Source: Paraburkholderia sp. LEh10 (GTDB lineage Bacteria > Pseudomonadota > Gammaproteobacteria > Burkholderiales > Burkholderiaceae). From it: 64,000 bases of DNA. A program made the position numbers and the translations under genes. This document shows, piece after piece, positions 37,909 to 46,400 of this stretch. Position 1 is the stretch's first letter. Each line of letters opens with the position of its first letter. Location of the stretch: contig NZ_JAGIPX010000015.1 in the NCBI RefSeq assembly GCF_017814945.1, positions 101,791 through 165,790 of the forward strand, read 5' to 3'. Under the pieces are notes generated by a model, which did no database searches, had not been told where the DNA came from, and saw nothing but the letters and a program-made list of their open reading frames with translations.

Positions 37909-38481
37909 TTATTTGAGGAAAGGGAGCATGCGCGACAGCAGGCCATCGCGATCGAGCCATTGATGCTTGAGGGCCGCCACGACATGCAGCGCGACCAGAG
38001 CGAGCAGCGTGTAGTTGAGCGCGCTGTGAACGGACTTCAGCACTTCCTTCAGGTGCGGATCGGGCGCGATCAGGCGCGGCAGCGGCACGAGCCCGAGATA
38101 GACGACAGGCACGTTCGCCGCGGAGCTATACAGATAACCGGACACAGGAATCGCGACCATCAGCACGTAAAGCAGGAAGTGCGTGAGATGCGCGACACCA
38201 CGCTGCCATGCGTGCATGTGCGCGGGCATCGGCGGCACGGCATGCGTGGCGCGCCAGAGGATGCGCAGCACGACGAGCGCGAATACCGTCACGCCGATCC
38301 ACTTGTGCCACGAAAAGTATTTGAGCTTGGTCGGCGTGAAGCCGGGGATATCCGTCATCACCCAGCCGAGCGCGAATCCGCCGACGATCAGAAGTGCGAT
38401 AAGCCAGTGCAGCGCGATGGCCGTCGATGTGTACGACGAACCGCGTGCAGAGAACGAATGAAACGAAGAAGTATGTGCCAT
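37909..38481 (-). CDS. Cytochrome b561 family protein
   Basis: A 190-residue four-helix di-haem membrane protein. Haem-ligand histidines are seen in ALHWLIALLIVGGFALGW, YFSWHKWIGVTVF, HLTHFLLYVLMVAIPVSGYL and SALNYTLLALVALHVVAALKHQW. Such proteins transfer electrons between ubiquinol and partners such as superoxide or YceI proteins. It is the first gene of the b561-yceI-yceI operon. The ATG at 38481 is the family start; the frame extends to 38688 without similarity. Confidence 0.92.
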   Translation of the reverse strand: MAHTSSFHSFSARGSSYTSTAIALHWLIALLIVGGFALGWVMTDIPGFTPTKLKYFSWHKWIGVTVFALVVLRILWRATHAVPPMPAHMHAWQRGVAHLTHFLLYVLMVAIPVSGYLYSSAANVPVVYLGLVPLPRLIAPDPHLKEVLKSVHSALNYTLLALVALHVVAALKHQWLDRDGLLSRMLPFLK

Positions 38482-38896
38482 GACAGAACCGACGCCGACA
38501 TAAAAGTTAAACGACACAGCCGATGCCGTTATTCCCTTTGCGCCCGGCCTCGGCGCCAACGGCTTGCGCGGCGCTAATCGTACCGCAAGCGGCGGCAACT
38601 GGCCGGCCACTTCTGGCGCGGCGCGATACTTGCTAATGCCGGTTGAACCCGCGTGCGCCGCATTTGCCGGACAAAGCCTACAACGCATGGGCGATGCCTG
38701 CCCGGCGCCGTCATATCGGCAGGGGCGGCCTTACGAACGTCATCGATACGAGCTTTGATACTATTGCCCCCAAGCCGTGCACCGCGCGACGCTCGCACGC
38801 GCGCCAGCGCGAGGCGCGGCAGTGCGCGGTAACAGTCTGTAATATGCCGGCCACCAACACGACGACAACACCGCTTCCCGTTTTCTGATCGCCTGC
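38482..38896. other. Divergent intergenic region between b561 and pqiA
   Basis: About 415 bases without a convincing gene. It must hold the promoters of two divergent envelope operons. A TAATAT at 38840-38845 and a TACTAT near 38760 could be -10 boxes, but neither has a good -35. I saw no repeat or RNA structure of note. Confidence 0.5.
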
Positions 38897-39646
38897 ATGG
38901 ACCATGATCATCTGATTGCCTGTCACGAATGCGACGCGCTGTTCCAGAAACCCCGCCTCGGACGCTGGCGGGTCGCGCGCTGCCAGCGGTGCGGCGCGAT
39001 GCTGTACTGGAGCGCGTCGGGGCGGCTAGACGGCATCACGGCAATGACGTTCGCCGCGCTGATCACGTTCCTCATCGCGCAGGGATTTCCGATCGTTGAG
39101 CTGGAAACGAACGGCATCACGTCGCAGACCAGTCTGCTCGGCGCTATTGTCGCGCTATGGGACGAAGGGATGCAGATCGTCGCGATCATGGTGTTCTGCT
39201 CGACCACACTCTTTCCGCTCACCGAACTGCTCGCCCTGCTCTATCTGCTGATCCCGATCCGCGCCGGCTATGTGCCGCCCTGCTTCAATCAGGTGCTGCG
39301 CGCGATCCAGTTCGTGCGTCCGTGGGGCATGATCGAAGTGTTCATGCTCGGCGTGCTCGTGACGATCGTGAAAATGGTCAGCATCGCGCGCGTGATTCCC
39401 GAAGCCGCGATGTTCGCGTTCGGGGCGCTCACGCTGATATTCGTCGTGGTCGTCACCTTCGATCCGCGTACGCTGTGGGACGTCGCCGAAGGCCTGGGCG
39501 TGCTGCAGGCGCGGCGCGAGCGGCATCAGCGCGAACAAGAAGCACGCGAAGCCAGCCAGCGCGACGCGCGCAACGAGCAGCGCCAGAGCGGCGAGGCAGG
39601 CGAGGCAGGCGATAGGGATGTCGATGGATCGCCGCACCGGGGATGA
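38897..39646 (+). CDS. Paraquat-inducible protein A, first half-protein
   Basis: A 249-residue membrane protein equal to one of the two repeats of E. coli PqiA. It has a zinc-finger-like pair of Cys motifs at the N-terminus (CHECDALF and CQRCGAML), then four membrane helices (ITAMTFAALITFLIAQGFP, IVAIMVFCSTTLFPLTELLALL, MIEVFMLGVLVTIVKMVSIA, AAMFAFGALTLIFVVVVTF). PqiA works with PqiB and PqiC in lipid transport across the envelope. The C-terminal 40 residues are a charged Arg/Glu/Gln-rich tail. Starts the pqi operon. Confidence 0.88.
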   Translation: MDHDHLIACHECDALFQKPRLGRWRVARCQRCGAMLYWSASGRLDGITAMTFAALITFLIAQGFPIVELETNGITSQTSLLGAIVALWDEGMQIVAIMVFCSTTLFPLTELLALLYLLIPIRAGYVPPCFNQVLRAIQFVRPWGMIEVFMLGVLVTIVKMVSIARVIPEAAMFAFGALTLIFVVVVTFDPRTLWDVAEGLGVLQARRERHQREQEAREASQRDARNEQRQSGEAGEAGDRDVDGSPHRG

Positions 39647-39653
39647 ACGGCCG

Positions 39654-40337
39654 ATGAAATACCTCACGGCCTCGCGCGCCGGTCTCGTCGCATGTCACGC
39701 GTGTTCGCGCGTGCAGCCGCGCGTGCGCTCGAAAGAGCCGCAACGCTGCACGCGCTGCGGCGCGGTCCTGCACCGGCGCAATCCCGACAGCCTGATGCGC
39801 ACCTGGGCGCTGCTGATCGCGGCCGCCTTGCTCTACATTCCCGCTAACCTGCTGCCCGTGCTGCACACGACGTCGCTGCTCGGCGCCGAGGACGACACGA
39901 TCATGAGCGGCGTTGTTTACTTCTGGATCTCGGGCGACTGGCCGCTCGCGATCATCGTGTTCGTCGCGAGCATCCTCGTGCCGATGCTCAAGCTCACGGT
40001 GCTCGCGCTCCTCACCATCACCGCGCAACGCCATTCCACATGGCGCCCGCTCGAACGCACAAAGCTCTACCGGATCGTCGAGCGCATCGGCCGCTGGTCG
40101 ATGCTGGACATCTTCGTCATCACGCTGACGGTCGCGCTCGTGCGCTTCAAGTCGCTGGCCGTCATCACGGCGGGACCGGGCGCGCTCGCGTTCGGCTCGG
40201 TCGTGATCCTCACGATGATCGCCTCGATGCAATTCGATCCACGCCTCATCTGGGACGACGTGGACAAAGTCACGGGCGACGCAGCCCGCGCGAGCCGCAA
40301 AACAGCCGCAAAACCTCAGGACCCGCCACATGAATAG
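39654..40337 (+). CDS. Paraquat-inducible protein A, second half-protein
   Basis: A 227-residue counterpart of the second PqiA repeat: CHACSRVQP and CTRCGAVLH, then WALLIAAALLYIPANLLPVL, PLAIIVFVASILVPMLKL, SMLDIFVITLTVALVRF and ALAFGSVVILTMIASMQFDPRLIWD. The frame is open from 39618, overlapping the previous gene by 29 bases; I prefer the ATG at 39654, just after that gene's stop, with GGGGA upstream. In E. coli both halves are one 417-residue chain; here they are two adjacent genes. It overlaps pqiB by 8 bases. Confidence 0.87.
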   Translation: MKYLTASRAGLVACHACSRVQPRVRSKEPQRCTRCGAVLHRRNPDSLMRTWALLIAAALLYIPANLLPVLHTTSLLGAEDDTIMSGVVYFWISGDWPLAIIVFVASILVPMLKLTVLALLTITAQRHSTWRPLERTKLYRIVERIGRWSMLDIFVITLTVALVRFKSLAVITAGPGALAFGSVVILTMIASMQFDPRLIWDDVDKVTGDAARASRKTAAKPQDPPHE

Positions 40338-41967
40338 CCCTCAAGAGCCGACGCCGCCCTCCGGCCCGCCGAACAACGAACCCGTGCCCGAACCCGAGAT
40401 CGTCGCCAAGCGCGGCTGGCTGCCTTCGCTCGTGTGGGTGATACCTCTGATCGCGGCGCTGATCGGCGTGGGGCTCGTGGTCAAGTCGGTGATCGAGAAA
40501 GGGCCGACCATCAACATCACCTTCACCACCGCGGAAGGGCTCGAGCCGGGCAAGACCAAGGTCAAGTACAAGGACGTCGACATCGGCTTCGTGAAGACGA
40601 TCAAGCTCGCGAAGAACCACTCGCGCGTGAACGTCGAGGTCCAGTTGACGAAGGAAGCCGAAGACTTCGCGGTGAAAGACAGCCGCTTCTGGGTCGTGCG
40701 TCCGCGCATCGGCGCAAGCGGCGTGTCGGGACTCGGCACGCTGCTGTCGGGCGCGTACATCGGCGTGGACGGCGGCCGTTCGACGGAAACGCAGACAGAG
40801 TTCGTGGGCCTCGAATCGCCCCCCGCCGTCACCGTCGATCAGAAAGGACGCCAGTTCACGTTGCACGGCGAGTCGCTGGGCTCGATCGACATCGGCTCGC
40901 CCGTGTTTTACCGGCGCGTGCAGGTCGGTCAGGTGACGCGCTTCTCGCTCGACAAGGACGGCACGGGCGTCACCGTGCAGGTGTTCGTCAACGCGCCATT
41001 CGATCAGTACGTCGGCACGAACTCGCGCTGGTGGCACGCGAGCGGCGTCGACGTGCGGCTCGATTCGAGCGGCTTCAAGCTGAACACGCAGTCGCTCGCG
41101 ACGGTGATCGTCGGCGGGCTCGCGTTCCAGTCGCCGCCGGGCCAGGCCGTCGGCGTGCAGGCGCCGAACAACATGACGTTCCGGCTCGGCTCGGACGAAG
41201 CCGACGCGATGCGCGAGCCCGACGGCGAGCCGGTGCGCGTCGTGATGAACTTCAACCAGTCGCTGCGCGGCCTGTCCGTCGGCGCGCCCGTCGATTTCCG
41301 CGGCATCGTGCTCGGCCAGGTGACGAATATCGGCGTCGAATATGATCCGATGACGAAGAACTTCAACATGCCCGTCACGATCGATCTCTACCCTGACCGG
41401 CTGCGCCGACGTACGCTCGGCCAGCCGATGCCCGACACGGGCACGGACGCGAGCCACAAGATGCTGCTCGCGCTCGTCGCGCACGGCCTGCGTGGCCAGC
41501 TGCGCACGGGCAATCTGCTGACGGGTCAGTTGTACGTCGCGATCGACCTGTTCCCGAAGGCGCCGCACGCAACCGTCGACGTCACACGCGAGCCAATCGA
41601 GCTGCCGACGATGCCGAACTCGCTCGACGAGCTGCAGCTGCAAATCGCGGATATCGCGAAGAAGCTCAATCAGGTGCCGTTCGACCAGATCGGCAATAAC
41701 CTGAACACCGCGCTGAAGAACGCCGACCAGTTGTTCAGCCGGCTCGACAAGGAAGTCCTGCCGCAGGCACGCGACACACTGGCGGCCGCGAAGCAGACCT
41801 TCAGCACGGCGGAAGCGACGCTACAGCAGGACTCGCCGATGCAATCCGACGTGCACCAGGCGCTGCAGGAACTGACGCGCACGCTGCAATCGCTGAACGC
41901 GCTGTCGGATTACCTCGAACGCCATCCCGAATCGCTGCTGCGCGGCAAACCAGGAGAGAAGCCATGA
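40330..41967 (+). CDS. pqiB: Intermembrane transport protein PqiB (MCE domains)
   Basis: A 545-residue protein with one N-terminal membrane helix (LPSLVWVIPLIAALIGVGLV, about 33-53) and three MCE domains. The first begins INITFTTAEGLEPGKTKVKYKDVDIGFV, the second QFTLHGESLGSIDIGSPVFYRRVQVG and the third VMNFNQSLRGLSVGAPVDFRGIVLG. A C-terminal helical stretch follows (SLDELQLQIADIAKKLNQV onward). E. coli PqiB stacks such domains into a periplasm-spanning needle for lipid transport. It overlaps its neighbours by 4-8 bases, so the operon is translationally coupled. Confidence 0.94.
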   Translation: MNSPQEPTPPSGPPNNEPVPEPEIVAKRGWLPSLVWVIPLIAALIGVGLVVKSVIEKGPTINITFTTAEGLEPGKTKVKYKDVDIGFVKTIKLAKNHSRVNVEVQLTKEAEDFAVKDSRFWVVRPRIGASGVSGLGTLLSGAYIGVDGGRSTETQTEFVGLESPPAVTVDQKGRQFTLHGESLGSIDIGSPVFYRRVQVGQVTRFSLDKDGTGVTVQVFVNAPFDQYVGTNSRWWHASGVDVRLDSSGFKLNTQSLATVIVGGLAFQSPPGQAVGVQAPNNMTFRLGSDEADAMREPDGEPVRVVMNFNQSLRGLSVGAPVDFRGIVLGQVTNIGVEYDPMTKNFNMPVTIDLYPDRLRRRTLGQPMPDTGTDASHKMLLALVAHGLRGQLRTGNLLTGQLYVAIDLFPKAPHATVDVTREPIELPTMPNSLDELQLQIADIAKKLNQVPFDQIGNNLNTALKNADQLFSRLDKEVLPQARDTLAAAKQTFSTAEATLQQDSPMQSDVHQALQELTRTLQSLNALSDYLERHPESLLRGKPGEKP

Positions 41968-42677
41968 CGTCCGCACGCGTCACCCGAACGATGCGCGTCG
42001 CCGCGCTGGCACTGCCGGCCGTGCTGCTTTCCGCGCTCGCCGCATGCTCGTCGCCGCCGAGCCACTTTTACACGCTCTCGTCCGGCGACACATCGCCGGA
42101 TGCGTTGCGCACGGCGAGCAACCCGTCGTTCCTGATCGAAGTGCCGCCCGTGGACGTGCCGCCGCAAGTCGCGAAAAACCAGTTGGTCGTGCAGACAGGA
42201 CCGACCCAGGTGCAGGTGCTCGAACAGGAACGCTGGGCATCGCTGCCCGGCGACGAGATCCGCCGCGCGCTGTCCAGTTCGCTCACGCAGCAGTTGGGCA
42301 CGATCGACGTGTATGGCACGCCGTATCCCGATCGCGTGCCCGTGTATCGCGTCAGCGTGAACGTGCAGCGCTTCGAGTCGTGGCCCGGCTCGCGCGCGTT
42401 GATCGACGCCGTGTGGAGCGTGCGCGCCGTGCGCACGCAGGCGGTGCTGACGTGCCGCAGCGTCGTCAGCGAGGCGGTGGCGGGCGGCTACGATGCGCTC
42501 GCCGGCGGTCATCGGCGAGCGGTTCAGCAGATTTCGACGGAGATCGCGGCCGCCGTGCGCAATCTCGCGGCTGCGCCAGCGCGCGGCGCCGTTGTGACGT
42601 GCCCGGCTTCGACGACGGGACCCGCTGCTTCGCCATCCGCGTCCGCGCCGGCTTCGAACGCGGGGACCAAGGGTTGA
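41964..42677 (+). CDS. pqiC: PqiC family outer-membrane lipoprotein
   Basis: A 237-residue lipoprotein. The lipobox LAAC places lipidation at Cys28 after a 27-residue signal peptide. SHFYTLSSGD, IEVPPVDVPPQVAKNQLV, WASLPGDEIRRALSSSLTQQLG and VYRVSVNVQRFESWPGSRALIDAVW match the PqiC/DUF330 family, which anchors the PqiB needle at the outer membrane. It starts within the last codons of pqiB (ATGA overlap). The Ala/Ser-rich last 30 residues are not conserved. Confidence 0.9.
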   Translation: MTSARVTRTMRVAALALPAVLLSALAACSSPPSHFYTLSSGDTSPDALRTASNPSFLIEVPPVDVPPQVAKNQLVVQTGPTQVQVLEQERWASLPGDEIRRALSSSLTQQLGTIDVYGTPYPDRVPVYRVSVNVQRFESWPGSRALIDAVWSVRAVRTQAVLTCRSVVSEAVAGGYDALAGGHRRAVQQISTEIAAAVRNLAAAPARGAVVTCPASTTGPAASPSASAPASNAGTKG

Positions 42678-42753
42678 GCCCGGCACCTGCCCGAAGGCGC
42701 GGCAAGGCGACCGCGTACAATGTCGCCTTGATCCACGCCTGACGGCAACCTCC

Positions 42754-44022
42754 ATGTCCTTCGAATTTTTCATCCCCTGCCCGCGCGGCCTCGAAGCCGC
42801 GCTCGCCGCCGAACTCGCCGAGATCGCCGCGCGTCATCTGAACGGCGCGCCGTTCACCGCCGGCGCGCAGGTGCCGGGCGGCGTGCACTTCAAGGGCGGC
42901 TGGGCAGCCGGCATGGCCGCCAATCTGCATTCGCGGATCGCGAGCCGCGTGCTGCTGAAGATCGCGCACCGCCCGTACCGCAGCGAGCAGGACATTTACG
43001 CGCTCGCGCTCGAACAGCGCTGGGAGCAATGGTTCTCGGCCAACGAGACGCTGCGCGTCGATGTAACCGCAATCAAGTCGCCGCTGCGCAGCCTCGAATT
43101 TGCGACGCTGCGCGTGAAGGACGCGATCTGCGACCGTCTGCGCGACAAGACGGGTGCGCGTCCGAGCATCGACACGGGCGCGCCCGACGTGCGTGTGTTC
43201 GCGTTCCTGACGGCCACCGATTGCACGCTGTATCTCGACACCTCCGGCGAGCCGCTCTTCAAACGCGGCTGGCGGCTCGACAAGGGCGCCGCGCCGCTGC
43301 GCGAGAACCTTGCGGCGGGTATCCTGCGGCTGACGAGCTGGACGCCGGGCACGCCGCTATACGACCCGATGTGCGGCAGCGGCACGTTCCTCGCGGAAGC
43401 CGCGCAAGTGGCGCTGAGCATCGCACCGGGTGTCGACCGTCGCTTCGGCTTCGAGAAGTTCAAGCAGTACGACGTATCGGCCTGGCAGTCGCTGAAAGTC
43501 GCCGCGCAGGACGCGAAGCGCGCGGCGCGTGCGGGCCGCGGCGATCTGTTGATCTTCGGCAGCGACATCTCCGTCAACATGCTCGACAAGGCACGCGCGA
43601 ACTTCGAACGCGCGGGTTTTCCGGCGTTGCCGCTGAAGCAGATCGACGCGCGCAACATGATGCCGCCTGTCGGCGAAGCGGGCATCCTCGTTGCGAATCC
43701 GCCGTATGGCGAGCGGATCGAAGTGCGCGGACGCGGGCCGCGAGGCGAGATTCGCAATACTGGACGTGAAGAAGGCGGTTTCCGTCGCGCGGAGGCGGAT
43801 ACGGCGGATATCGCCGAGTTCTTTCAGTCGTTCGGCGATGCGTTGAAGAAGCGCTTTACCGGATGGCATGCGTTTGTGCTGACTTCGGACCGGAAGCTGC
43901 CGGGGCAATTGCGGTTGCGCGAGTCTGCGAAGACGCCGTTGTATAACGGGGCACTTGAGTGCCGGTTGTTCAGGTTTGATCTTGTGGCGGGGAGTGTCAG
44001 GCAGAGACCTGGATCGGAGTGA
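42754..44022 (+). CDS. THUMP-domain class I SAM-dependent RNA methyltransferase (RlmL N-half type)
   Basis: A 422-residue protein like the N-terminal half of E. coli RlmL, which makes m2G2445 in 23S rRNA. It has an N-terminal THUMP domain (FFIPCPRGLEAALAAELAEI to about 160), RGWRLDKGAAPLRENLAAGIL, SAM motif I DPMCGSGTFLAEAA, GSDISVNMLDKARAN and the catalytic VANPPYGERIE motif. No RlmK half is fused. The last 15 residues differ from the family and run toward the repeat element that begins 34 bases after the stop. The start ATG at 42754 is supported by the family N-terminus. Confidence 0.9.
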   Translation: MSFEFFIPCPRGLEAALAAELAEIAARHLNGAPFTAGAQVPGGVHFKGGWAAGMAANLHSRIASRVLLKIAHRPYRSEQDIYALALEQRWEQWFSANETLRVDVTAIKSPLRSLEFATLRVKDAICDRLRDKTGARPSIDTGAPDVRVFAFLTATDCTLYLDTSGEPLFKRGWRLDKGAAPLRENLAAGILRLTSWTPGTPLYDPMCGSGTFLAEAAQVALSIAPGVDRRFGFEKFKQYDVSAWQSLKVAAQDAKRAARAGRGDLLIFGSDISVNMLDKARANFERAGFPALPLKQIDARNMMPPVGEAGILVANPPYGERIEVRGRGPRGEIRNTGREEGGFRRAEADTADIAEFFQSFGDALKKRFTGWHAFVLTSDRKLPGQLRLRESAKTPLYNGALECRLFRFDLVAGSVRQRPGSE

Positions 44023-44040
44023 ATTTCGATTCCCGGTGTG

Positions 44041-44621
44041 CGTTGGTTTTGCCTTTCGCTGGCATTTGCGAATGCGGTTCGCTTTTGCCGCTGTCGCTGG
44101 CGTCCGCGATGCGGTCTGTTCTGCCGCTGTCGCTGGCATCCGCGATGCGGGCTGTTCTGCCGCTGTCGCTGGCGTCCGCGATGCGGTCTGTTCTGCCGCT
44201 GTGGCGTCCGCGATGCGGTCTGTTCTGCCGCTGTCGCTGGCATCCGCGATGCGGTCTGTTCTGCCGCCTTCGCTGACATCCGCGATGCGGTCTGTTCTGC
44301 CGCCTTCGCTGACATCCGCGATGCGGTCTGTTCTGCCGCTATCGCTGGCATCCGCGATGCGCCTCGCGGCGCAGGCGTTGCCCCTGTGCGGGGCGGCACT
44401 TACTTTCTTTGCCGCCGCAAAGAAAGTAAGCAAAGAAAGCGGCTCACACCGCCAATGCTTGACCCTTGTCCACGGGCTCTCAACGTCCCCGCACTTCGCA
44501 CGGCAGCGTGCTGAACTTGCCCGTTGCGCGCGCGCTGATTGAATGCCTCACCCGCTTCACGCGCTCGCACAGCGACTACCCGTGCCAGATGTTTCAGTGC
44601 CGCTTTGCGGCAAACCTATGT
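44041..44621 (+). repeat. Composite repeat element, left copy (36-bp array, hairpins, palindrome, body)
   Basis: Outer end TTGGTTTTGC, then about eight tandem units of 36 bp from 44057 to about 44360 (one of 38, one of 32 after loss of CGCT). Each unit holds the small palindrome GCATCCGCGATGC. Next come a GC hairpin GCCCCTGTGCGGGGC and a long palindrome CTTACTTTCTTTGC / GCAAAGAAAGTAAG (44399-44430, 4-base loop). A body of about 190 bases ends in GCGGCAAACCTATGT (44607-44621). Both strands stay open through the array because 36 is a multiple of three, which creates artefact ORFs with 12-residue repeats. No transposase is present. Confidence 0.85.
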
Positions 44622-44702
44622 TGGTCGTCGCGTATCACAGGCCAGCGCACGAACCGGGTACGCGCATCACGCGGCAAAGGTGTTCTGATGGCGCGAATGC
44701 CT

Positions 44703-45160
44703 ACATAGGTTTGCCGCATGGGGACGCTGAATAATCGAGGGCGTGGTCTGCAACGCAGGGGCATGAAGCGGGTGAGACCCGAGTCAGTGCGTTGGTAACG
44801 GACATGGGCCAGCACACTGCCGCGACAAACATGGGGATGTTGCGGGCCCGTGGGTAACGGTCAAGAACTAGCGGTGTGAGCGGCTTTCTTTGCCTACTTT
44901 CTTTGCCGCGGCAAAGAAAGTAGGTGCCGCCCCGCACAGGGGCAACGCCCGCGCCGCGAGGCGCATCGCGGATGCCAGCGACAGTGGCAAACCAAACCGC
45001 ATCGCGGATGCCAGCGACAGCGGCAAACCAAACCGCATCGCGGATGCCAGCGATAGCGGCAAATGACAAACCGCATCGCGGATGCCAGCGACACCGGCAA
45101 ACCAAACCGCATCGCGGATTCCAGCGAAAAAGCAAAGCGCACCGCATCGCCGATGCCCGC
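44703..45160 (-). repeat. Composite repeat element, right copy, inverted
   Basis: The same element in opposite orientation. It starts at ACATAGGTTTGCCGC (44703-44717) and shares diverged body blocks with the left copy, such as CTTGACC, CACGGG, CTCACCCGCTTCA and CGGCTCACACCGC-like sequence. It then has a perfect 32-bp palindrome CCTACTTTCTTTGCCG / CGGCAAAGAAAGTAGG (44893-44924), the GC hairpin, and about six tandem units of 36 bp (44963-45160). Its units carry AAACCAAACC where the left copy's reverse complement has AGAACAGACC, so each array is homogenised separately. It ends close to the ribB stop. Confidence 0.85.
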
Positions 45161-45201
45161 GCGGTTGACCACCCAGACCGAAAATCCCTCGAAGGTCCCC
45201 T

Positions 45202-45933
45202 TCAAACCTCGACACACTCCCGCGCCGCAGCCAACGCGCAACGAAATTCAACCAGCTCCGCAATCGTCAACATCGGCATCTCGTGCTGCGCAGCAAACTT
45301 CTCAACATCGGCGCCACGCATCATCGTTCCATCCGCGTTCATCAGTTCGCATAGCACGCCTGCTGGCTTGAGGCCCGCCAGCGTCACCAGATCGACCGTG
45401 CCTTCCGTATGCCCGCGGCGCGCCAGCACGCCACCTGGCATCGCGCGCAGCGGGTACACGTGGCCCGGACGCACGATGTCCGACGGCTTCGCATGATCGG
45501 CGATCGCGGCACGGATCGTCGTGATGCGGTCCGCCGCCGACACGCCCGTCGATACGCCCTCGCGCGCCTCGATCGATACCGTGAACGCCGTCGTGTTGCG
45601 GCTCTCGTTGTGCGCGGTCATCGGCGGCAGTTCGAGCGCGTGGACCTTCTCGTCCGTCAGGCACAGGCACACAATGCCGCTGCACTCGCGAATGAAGAGC
45701 GCCATCATCTCGACGCTCATGCGTTCGGCGGCAATGATCAGGTCGGCTTCGTTCTCGCGATCGTGGTCGTCCTGCAGCACGACCGCGCGGCCTTCGCGCA
45801 ACGCGGCAAGCGCAACGGCAATGCGCGGCGGGACGGGTTCGGTGGCGAGCAGGGGAAGATCGGCGCTCGCGTCGTCGGCGATTGCGGACGGGGCGGGCCA
45901 GGCGAATGCTGCAGACTTCGATACTACGGACAT
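45202..45933 (-). CDS. ribB: 3,4-dihydroxy-2-butanone-4-phosphate synthase
   Basis: A 243-residue RibB that converts ribulose 5-phosphate to the four-carbon precursor of riboflavin. The metal/substrate motif [74 protein letters not shown] and [15 protein letters not shown] are all present, and no GTP cyclohydrolase II domain is fused. GAGGAG precedes the ATG at 45933. An FMN riboswitch lies upstream at 46160-46327, so expression should fall when FMN is plentiful. Its 3' end abuts the repeat element. Confidence 0.95.
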   Translation of the reverse strand: MSVVSKSAAFAWPAPSAIADDASADLPLLATEPVPPRIAVALAALREGRAVVLQDDHDRENEADLIIAAERMSVEMMALFIRECSGIVCLCLTDEKVHALELPPMTAHNESRNTTAFTVSIEAREGVSTGVSAADRITTIRAAIADHAKPSDIVRPGHVYPLRAMPGGVLARRGHTEGTVDLVTLAGLKPAGVLCELMNADGTMMRGADVEKFAAQHEMPMLTIAELVEFRCALAAARECVEV

Positions 45934-46159
45934 GTGAAACGCTCCTCGCAAGAGTGTGGGCGAAAAACGTTTCAGGGCATTGCAAACAGACAAACGCGTC
46001 CCCGCCGGCCGCGAACGGCTACCCCATGCGTCGCACGGACAACGAACCCGCGCGCCGCTCATCGCAACGAGCGGCAGAGCCGCAACCATGTCGGATGGGA
46101 CGGGAGCAAGCCGCGAAAGCGCCCACTCCCGCTGACAGGAACAGTCAGATGACTATCTG

Positions 46160-46327
46160 CACATCTTCTTCCATCCGGACTCTGACCGTCGGCTCTGGCC
46201 TCTCACCAGATCTGCTGACCCTGCCACAACGGCGCAGGCGCTCGCGGGCTCGCAGACTCGCGCTTCACGAAGCGCGCCGCCTGCATACCGCCGGTGGGGA
46301 ATTTCACCCCGCCCTGAAGACGTACTG
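46160..46327 (-). ncRNA. FMN riboswitch (RFN element) upstream of ribB
   Basis: Read on the minus strand it begins with the hallmark TTCAGGGCGGGGTGAAATT, continues CCCCACCGGCGGTA, has a variable GC-rich arm, then AGCCCGCGAGC, GTCAGCAGATCTGGTGAG, AGGCCAGAGCCGACGGTC and AGAGTCCGGATGGAAGAAGA. These are the conserved stems of the RFN aptamer. It ends about 226 bases before the ribB start. In Gram-negative bacteria such elements usually control translation or transcription of ribB; I saw no clear terminator in the expression platform. Confidence 0.95.
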
Positions 46328-46400
46328 ATTGCCGGATCGATCCGGCTCGCAGAGCATACCGCATCGGCGCGCGGCATGCAGGCCGCGCGCGCAGACGATG

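Noticed and set aside
38643..38888. An 81-codon frame before pqiA
   Set aside because: No ribosome site, biased composition and position in a divergent promoter region make it unlikely.
43357..44433. A minus-strand protein with 12-residue repeats (RTDRIAD type)
   Set aside because: The repeats come from the 36-bp DNA array read in frame, and the rest is antisense to the methyltransferase gene. A unit with a 4-base deletion shows no frame constraint.
44038..44514. A plus-strand Cys/Arg-rich repeat protein through the 44.1-44.4 kb array
   Set aside because: It is another frame of the same 36-bp repeats, with no start signals and no family.
44057..45160. CRISPR array
   Set aside because: The 36-bp period is suggestive, but units follow each other without unique spacers, and there are no cas genes.
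44868..45263. Minus-strand repeat-containing frames over the right array
   Set aside because: Same artefact as the left array; the frame also overlaps the ribB 3' end.
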